In this document: positions 58,111 to 64,000 of the stretch, in pieces
How the letters are laid out: every line of letters begins with the position of its first letter
Position numbering within the stretch: position 1 is the stretch's first letter
NCBI GenBank assembly: GCA_038496445.1
Contig: JALMLS010000368.1
Coordinates: forward strand, 1-64,000
Source of the DNA: Trichosphaerium sp. ATCC 40318
Lineage: Eukaryota > Discosea > Flabellinia > Trichosidae
Direction: 5' to 3'
Length of the DNA stretch: 64,000 bases
Program-made: the position numbers and the translations under genes
Notes under the pieces: model-generated
Told to the model about the DNA's origin: nothing
Databases searched by the model: none
The model's input: only the letters and a program-made list of their open reading frames with translations

Positions 58111-60580
58111 CTAAAAATCATCGTAGTTTTGAGGTGGTAGCCACGGACTCTTATTCATGTGAGGTTCATCCATATACCCGTGTCGGATAGAAGGCATTTT
58201 AAAGTTAGTTAGGCTATCTGGATCCGTAGGAGGTGAATAGCAAGTCTAAAAACAATTGGCATTAAAACAAGTCACAAAAGAGGTCAAGTACAAACTTTTT
58301 TGTACCTTAATACACATGGCTTCCTTGGCTTCCTTGCTTGAAAAGTATTCATATTGGTTCTTCCAGCTCTTTACTTTATTCTCTTTAATCTTTTTGTCCT
58401 CTTCAAATGGCATAGCCTCCTTTCTACGACCAATCCAATCTTCTATTACAGTAGGTTTACGCTCAGGGAATCTCTCTTTGAAAAGTCTCTCCCAATACCG
58501 GTTGCTAATAGACAGGTTCTTCATACTCTTGCTTACTCGATTCATTTGAACCAATGTCACTACAAGAGAAATACTTGTAAGTAAAAAAGAGAGACAACAA
58601 GGGCACACCTCTATCAAAGAATTCGAATACTTGGTGCACAAGTTCAGGCGGAAGTTTGGTAAATGGTTTAAAGGACACGTGAACGTATGAACACCAAATT
58701 AAGAGGTTAATACGCTCTCCTTTTGTTATAGGTGCAGCACCATGCTCATGAATACCTTTATGAAGAATACACGCTCTAGAAAGAATATCAACAAAAACCG
58801 TTGTAAAAAAAAAGGTGAGAATATAAAGTTACCCAACACGTTGTTTGATTCTGATGGCGTCTTCCTTAGCCCTCTCTTTAGGTCCTTTTACCATTATAAG
58901 ATCCCCACCTAGATTTTTGGCTATTAACAACGGGGGTTTTCAAGAAGGACGAGAGTTATGTACCTTCAAAATCGGTGCCTATGCATATATTCAAAGTAAA
59001 TATCGAGGCGTCAGCGTGCATATGGTGACTAAACATATTTAATATCTATTTATTTAAAAAAAGGATGACCACACACCTCACATCATTAGTATTAGCTTTA
59101 TAGCGTACCTATATATCATTTAAAACAACAACAATAAAAAAATAATGTCAAAAAAAAAATATGTTTTTGATGGACAGCATCCTTTACGTACAACAAGAGC
59201 AAAGTCACCTTGTAAAGGCAACGGTGTATTGTATAGTTTTTCTACTACAGGCGACATGAGAGCAACAATAGCATTGATCCAAGGTCGAAATCCAAGCTCA
59301 TTTAAAATCAAACCACCGCTATCAAGATTTACTCCGGAGTGAAATTCCTCAATACTTTTCAACTCCTCAACAAGCTTGCTACAATCTTTGTGATTATAAC
59401 ATACCACAACAAATTAAAATACAAAAACAAGTTTAAAAAAACACGTGCCTGCAAGTACCGCCAGAAAACAAGTCAAAAGTGTGAACACCTAAACAAATCT
59501 CAACACAGCAACTTTCCGGTGTGATTTCGTTCACTGTCGTACCCTTGTGAGGTGTTGAGACTGCAGAAATACCATTTTTGAATAAATCAGAGTCTTTTAT
59601 GTCATTGGTTGCATTGACGAGGAGATTTTGATGTTTTGATTTGTATGGTTTGTAGGAGTCATCCGTCCACGCTTTCATTCTTCCGGTCCTCTTCTTTTGT
59701 GGAGCTTTCTTCTTCTTCTTTATAACAAGTGATGGTCCATCTGATGCCGTGCTCTTAGGTGGTGCACTACAAAATATAACACTGAGTGATGAAACAAAGG
59801 CTTTCTTTGTTTACGCACATTGGCCTTTTTTTCGCTATTGGTTTAGGAGCAGACTTTATTTTTTTACTGTGACATTGTTAACTTCCGGACAATGTATCTT
59901 ATGCACCAAATAAACGCACGTGATTTTTGTTAAAGGTTTGAGAGTATAAACCTTTTCCTTCTTTGATCGAAACTTCAATTCATGAACTACAGAACATCAG
60001 TGAGACAGCTCAGGTTTTCATTCAAAAAATAAAATTGCAAAAAAAAAAAAAGACTGTTACCGAGTTTCATATCTTTGTAGTTTCTTTTGAACTTTATTAT
60101 AACGCCTAAATCAAACACACCCCATCCTAGTCTATACACAGAGTCAGTAATAAGCGTTAAATGCAAATTAAGAAAAGTACGCAACGTCATGTTTACAAAC
60201 AACATAGAGTATCTTAAAACTGTGTTTTACGCATTTTCTGGTGAACAGTTGACTGGTATTAGTGGTACTTGCCTTTTTATTTGAAAAGGTGGCTTAGACA
60301 CTTCTACACTAGGTGGCTGGAACGTCGGGTGTAAATCGAACCGTACAGAGGCAATAGAAGCTTCATCTGTACAAGAAACGTACAGCTTCCAATTCCAAAC
60401 ATCTGCGCCCTTTACTTTGGTAGCTGTGTTTCCAACAGTGAGACTCATATGCTTTAGACTCAGTAGAACTGTTTCCAACAGTGACTGTTTTTCACGTAAT
60501 AACTTTAATGACAACCCTACCTTAATAACGCAAAAATATCCATTGTTAAGTGGTTGTTCTTTATTCAAGTGTATGTACAA
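58111..60580 (-). CDS. YEATS domain + 2OG-Fe(II) oxygenase + F-box fusion protein
   Basis: From ATG 60580 to TAG 58111, about ten exons join with matching phases. N-terminal YEATS: WNWKLYVSC, VRFDLHPTFQPP, KPPFQIK, LGWGVFDLGVIIKFKR. A basic linker follows (KKKKKAPQKKRTGRMKAW), encoded in one exon with the start of the next domain (CCVEICLGVHTFDLFSG). The oxygenase has DFALVVRY, HMHADASIFTLNICIG (H-x-D iron ligands), FEGGDLIMV, then HGAAPITKGERINLLIW (third His and the 2OG-binding Arg). The C-terminal F-box is KLPPELVHQVFEFFDR...NRVSKSMKNL...YWERLFKERFPERK, then a Trp-rich tail ending PWLPPQNYDDF. YEATS domains read acylated lysines on histones; the oxygenase class hydroxylates proteins (often Pro or Lys); F-boxes recruit SCF ligase. 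A nuclear role is inferred from YEATS. One intron has the GC-AG form (AG|GCAAGT near 60270). Confidence 0.85.
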
Positions 60581-60604
60581 ATAAAAAAAAAGAGTCGGCT
60601 CTCT

Positions 60605-62775
60605 TCAAGTTTCAGTAAGTACAGAAGATTCTTCTGTAGGCATTGACATTGACATTGACATCGCTATTGACGTTGACGATGACGATTCGCTTGAATCATC
60701 ATTATTAACTAAAGGTAACACGTGTTAGCATTATTTATTGTGATCCAAATTACGTACTCATTACTTCTTGGTGTGGTTCTCGATCTTCATCTGTATCAGT
60801 CGCTGTGGCTTGTCTGTCTGTAACAGATGTTTTTGAAAGCCTAAGATGACAATATAAGCAAACTCAAAGACACCAGAACGTAATGATGATCTCGTACTTT
60901 CTTGAAGCTCCTTCCAATTTCCAGAATAATTTGAAGAAAGGATAAGAAAGGTATACTAGCATAGTACAAGCTATAACTTCAAGAATAAGAGCAATAGCCG
61001 CAAGCACCAAGTTTACGATTGCGAGCACCAAATGTTTCACACGAATCCTATCATGTTTCGCACTACAACCCAAAAACATCAGAAAAAAGAAAAACGCGTT
61101 GGAGAATAAAATAAAAAAAAAAACAAAACGTACAAAATCCTTGTTCTCAACGCTTGACCGTTTTCAATAATAAGTGTCATATTATTAAACCAATCTTTAG
61201 GATCAATATCAAAAGGATGACTGGCATTGTGCCTCCCAATCTCCTTAGAAAATTAGTATTTTCGCCAACAGTCCAAAGAAAAAAAAAAGAAAGGTAAAAA
61301 AGAAAAAACTTACTTCAAGCACAACGTTTAACCATTCATCTGTAAGAGCACGAGCTTTTATAATTTCTGGGCTACTCTATTAAAAGGTCAATATAGATGT
61401 AATATTATCACAAAATAAGACAAGAAGGTACCACCTCAAGGTCTCTAGCAAACGCCAAGTCATCCAAATCAAGTAAAACATCACGTTCTTCTAAACTATC
61501 CCTTGATTGATCCACAACACGGACAACTTCCAAGAACTCTTCTTGACTCTCAAAGTACCCTTTAAAACAAAATAACATGTCAATACACACCACAGAGAAT
61601 AAATAAAAAACATACCTCTTTCAAGTTTCAAAGCAACTGTCTCTCGCTCTATACTCAAGTATTCACTGTACTGATGACAAGTAAGTCCCAAAATAGCTTT
61701 TAAATAATAAAAAAAGTTGAAGAACCGGAAACTAATATCCCGGGAGCCGGCTGTTTTTTTTGTTTTTTTTGTTTTTTTTTTTTTTGTTACGACGTACAAG
61801 TGAGTCTCGAAGGATACCATAAAGACCTCTGCTTACATCCTCATACTTTGAAAAACTAGCAGCTACTTCAAAGCTCTTAAAATTTGAATTGACTACTGTA
61901 AAGTACTCCAAGGTTGCATTACTTGGGATAGTTTTAGCATCAACCTTTTTTCAAGAGAATCATTAGTTTTTTTTTTTTTCGCACGTGGAGAATATCCGTA
62001 TTTGTTTTTTGCGTTTTTACTTTCCAAAACACGTGAATTCCAGAAAACAACTTAAAAAGGCATTGGATTTTAATGTAATGTATATTTTTGGGTGGTACTC
62101 TAAAACTGCGAATTGGAAGGGAAAACGATTTCGCGTTTTTTTGCGGACGCGAAAGGGTTTTTTTTTTTTTCCGAAACGAATTTTTTTTGAATGTTGTTCG
62201 CACTTGTTGACGTATTAGATAAAGCTCCTCAAGCCTTGCGAATGCCTCATCTAGTATCTCATGATGCCGCACTTTCCGGTCGTCAAGCCTATGCACCGTT
62301 TCTATAGCGTCATCGAGCTTACGACGAGCCACCACTGAGAAACGCACAAAAAAGTTAACAAAAAAAATCGCAAAATCAAAAAAAAGATCTATCGTCATAT
62401 CGCTTTGTTGTACCTAGTCTATCCTCAACATCTGGTGTATTGTTGAAGCCGTCAAGGTGTAAAACAGACAATCCGCGTTCTTCAGCAGCAACAATTGTCA
62501 AACCGATACATTCTTCAAGAAGTAAATCCCTGTGCGCCAAAAGGGACGATTCGTGTATTTCTAGAACAACCAGGAGGAAAAAGTAGAAAAAGAAAATTGC
62601 ACTCAACACGCCTTGAATACAAATGTTAGAAGTGGCGCACAGGTAATATCTATACTCATTACGTACCTACACATGCTCGAAATATGCCTATACGAAGTCT
62701 ACGTCTAACAGTCTTTTGACTCCTTGTTTTTGCCGATTTACACCCACAGATCAACGCACATTGATATAAAACCAT
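60605..62775 (-). CDS. Helical protein with C-terminal membrane segment, unknown
   Basis: A chain of exons runs from ATG 62775 (MVLYQCALICGCKSAKTRSQ) to TGA 60605. Pieces in order: RRRLRIGIFRACVEIHE, LLLEECIGLTIVAAEERG, LDDAIETVHRLDDRKVRHHE, LDEAFARLEELYLI, ATLEYFTVVNSNFKSFEVAA, EYLSIERETVALKLERG, VVRVVDQSRDSLEERDVLLD, SPEIIKARALTDEWLNVVLE, DPKDWFNNMTLIIENGQAL, then a long hydrophobic stretch (VLAIVNLVLAAIALILEVIA and CTMLVYLSYPFF), and an acidic Ser/Thr tail with an MSMSMSMP run ending SVLTET. The heptad-like middle suggests coiled coils and the hydrophobic stretch one span or a hairpin. I recognise no family; an organelle-membrane tether is a guess. The 5'-most exon is the least certain. 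Confidence 0.55.
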
Positions 62776-64000
62776 TTTTGGTGACTACACTGTCGCGTTG
62801 TAATGATCGTTTAAAAAATGCTAAAATAGACAGTGTGAAAACTAAACAACTCCGAAAACTGCGGAAAAAAAAAAAAAAAAAAAAGACCTCATGGGACGGA
62901 AACGTTCCCAGTGGAGTTATGTGTTGAATGTAACGACTCACAATGTGTTTGTTTGTTACAAACGATGTAGATACGAAGTATGAGTGTACACAGGAGGTTT
63001 TTATTAGGCGTAAGAACGAACAATGAGAAGTGGCATGTTTTTAACAAAAATGTAAAGTTTAGTTTTTTGTTTAATACGTAGTTGCAGTATACCTCCTCCA
63101 ACACCTTCATACACATCAATTTATCCCATACGGGGGTTGTTATATAGTATTATGTATAATCCGAATGAATACCATAAAGGGAGAAGTTCGTAATTTCAAG
63201 TTTTTACGAGCTTCCTACTTCAAAACTCTGTTTTCGGTGATTTATAAATACCCCGTCTTTTGATGTAAGTTCATAGCTTATGCGTGCAAAAAACAGCTGT
63301 GTCTTAAACCGTGAAATTTCAATTTTAACTTGAAAACGAAATACCTGTTGGAACATGTGCGAGGAATCGTTTTCTTAACCATCTCAAAACACAAAACGCA
63401 TAATCTTTATTGCACTATAGTATTACTATCTTGTTTCATCACAACCAACTTGAGTATCACTAGTAATGGTAGAAACTAGACAACACCGTGTAGCTAGCAT
63501 CGTACCAAAGTTGCTTCTTTTGGTATACAAATTGAACAAAACGTATTGTGGTCTTAATCTTCACTTGCTATCGTATTTTTCCTCAATGCAGTTATGATCC
63601 ACAGTTGAGAATAAAACCAATTAGTAGTAAGCACTTTACTTGATCACATACAAATGTGTAACCATTCCTAGCCTACCCAAAAAAAAAAAAAATAATTTCA
63701 AAAAGCCTTCAACGTTTTTTTGCGTCAAATGAAAACTGTACTTTTTGGGGGTGACAACAGTAATGCAAGTAAGCAAAAAGGTAGTTCTTTGATCAACCAG
63801 CTCGCCGGCGTAGTTTTTTAAAATTACCATGTAAAGTAAATGACGAATACAACGCTAGATATTGAAAGACTGCTAGGTTCTAGGCAATCATCCTGCGCGC
63901 GAAATTAACTTTGAAGTACATAAACAAACCTTACAATGTTGTCCGAATACTACTGCCGAAGGGCACGGGGGCAACACCAAATAGGATCGCTCTACCTAGA
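62776..64000. other. Right end of window, no gene recognised
   Basis: Homopolymer A runs near 62865 and 63680, A/T-rich sequence and short frames without domains. Nothing is supported here. Confidence 0.5.

Noticed and set aside
61740-61790. Poly-T tract read as a retroposon tail
   Set aside because: It lies within an intron of the gene at 60605, and similar T runs are present in many introns here.
62860-62885. Long A run taken as polyadenylation remnant of a processed pseudogene
   Set aside because: No coding similarity lies on its 5' side and no flanking duplication is visible.

Overview
This is a AT-rich (roughly two-thirds A+T by eye) nuclear DNA window from an intron-dense, probably unicellular eukaryote. 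The grounds are: GT-AG introns that are mostly 25-100 nt and pack nearly every gene; an ISWI chromatin remodeler, a YEATS-domain protein, a PEX6 remnant, dual-specificity and histidine-type phosphatases; and a large share of surface-protein and F-box genes with recent duplicates. I cannot name the species. An amoeba-like protist fits the content, but that is inference. I saw no tRNA, rRNA or CRISPR.

Layout. 1-1.2 kb: 3' end of a surface-protein gene (family copy A, +). 1.75-2.4 kb: dual-specificity phosphatase (+). 2.76-3.67 kb: F-box/leucine-rich-repeat (LRR) gene (+). 4.6-5.3 kb: relics, including a LINE-type reverse transcriptase piece. 5.69-8.11 kb: surface-protein copy B (-). 9.1-10.5 kb: SAM methyltransferase (+). 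10.8-12.3 kb: secreted protein of an uncharacterised, hydrolase-like family (-). 13.0-17.2 kb: rearranged inverted duplicate of the left part, namely an LRR fragment, a methyltransferase fragment and full surface-protein copy C (+). 17.4-18.15 kb: truncated PEX6 remnant (+). 18.17-18.67 kb: small secreted protein (-) with a tandem repeat upstream. 19.1-20.4 kb: element with terminal inverted repeats. 21.4-23.7 kb: copy D (-). 24.55-25.19 kb: F-box/zinc-finger gene (+). 26.15-28.1 kb: histidine-phosphatase-fold protein with a broken second catalytic motif (+). 28.2-30.6 kb: copy E (-). 31.5-33.7 kb: unknown gene (-). 34.3-35.5 kb: secreted propeller-like protein (-). 36.6-40.3 kb: two F-box/LRR genes, one made of almost identical repeat units. 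42.5-46.8 kb: an unknown gene (+) converging on surface-protein copy F (-). 47.0-52.3 kb: ISWI (-). 52.5-56.3 kb: a small membrane protein and a propeller-plus-stalk membrane protein (+). 56.7-57.8 kb: LRR relic and gene. 58.1-60.6 kb: YEATS + 2OG-Fe(II) oxygenase + F-box fusion (-). 60.6-62.8 kb: unknown coiled-coil/membrane gene (-). 62.8-64 kb: no gene seen.

Themes. (1) A cell-surface gene family dominates. Members have a signal peptide, a beta-helix-like Asn-rich ectodomain, a Thr/Pro stalk, one membrane span and a short tail ending LRxxxxPY(S/T)L. They are spread in both orientations and are being duplicated and broken. (2) Six F-box genes suggest heavy use of SCF-type ubiquitin ligases. 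One of them couples an acyl-lysine reader (YEATS) and a hydroxylase to an F-box, which is the most unusual gene here. (3) The palindrome CACGTG occurs about 70 times, roughly ten times expectation, in promoters, introns and exons alike.

Limits: exon boundaries were spliced by eye from frame, phase and homology. Internal exons of the surface genes, ISWI and the two unknown multi-exon genes are approximate, and coordinates given for these genes are start codon to stop codon.
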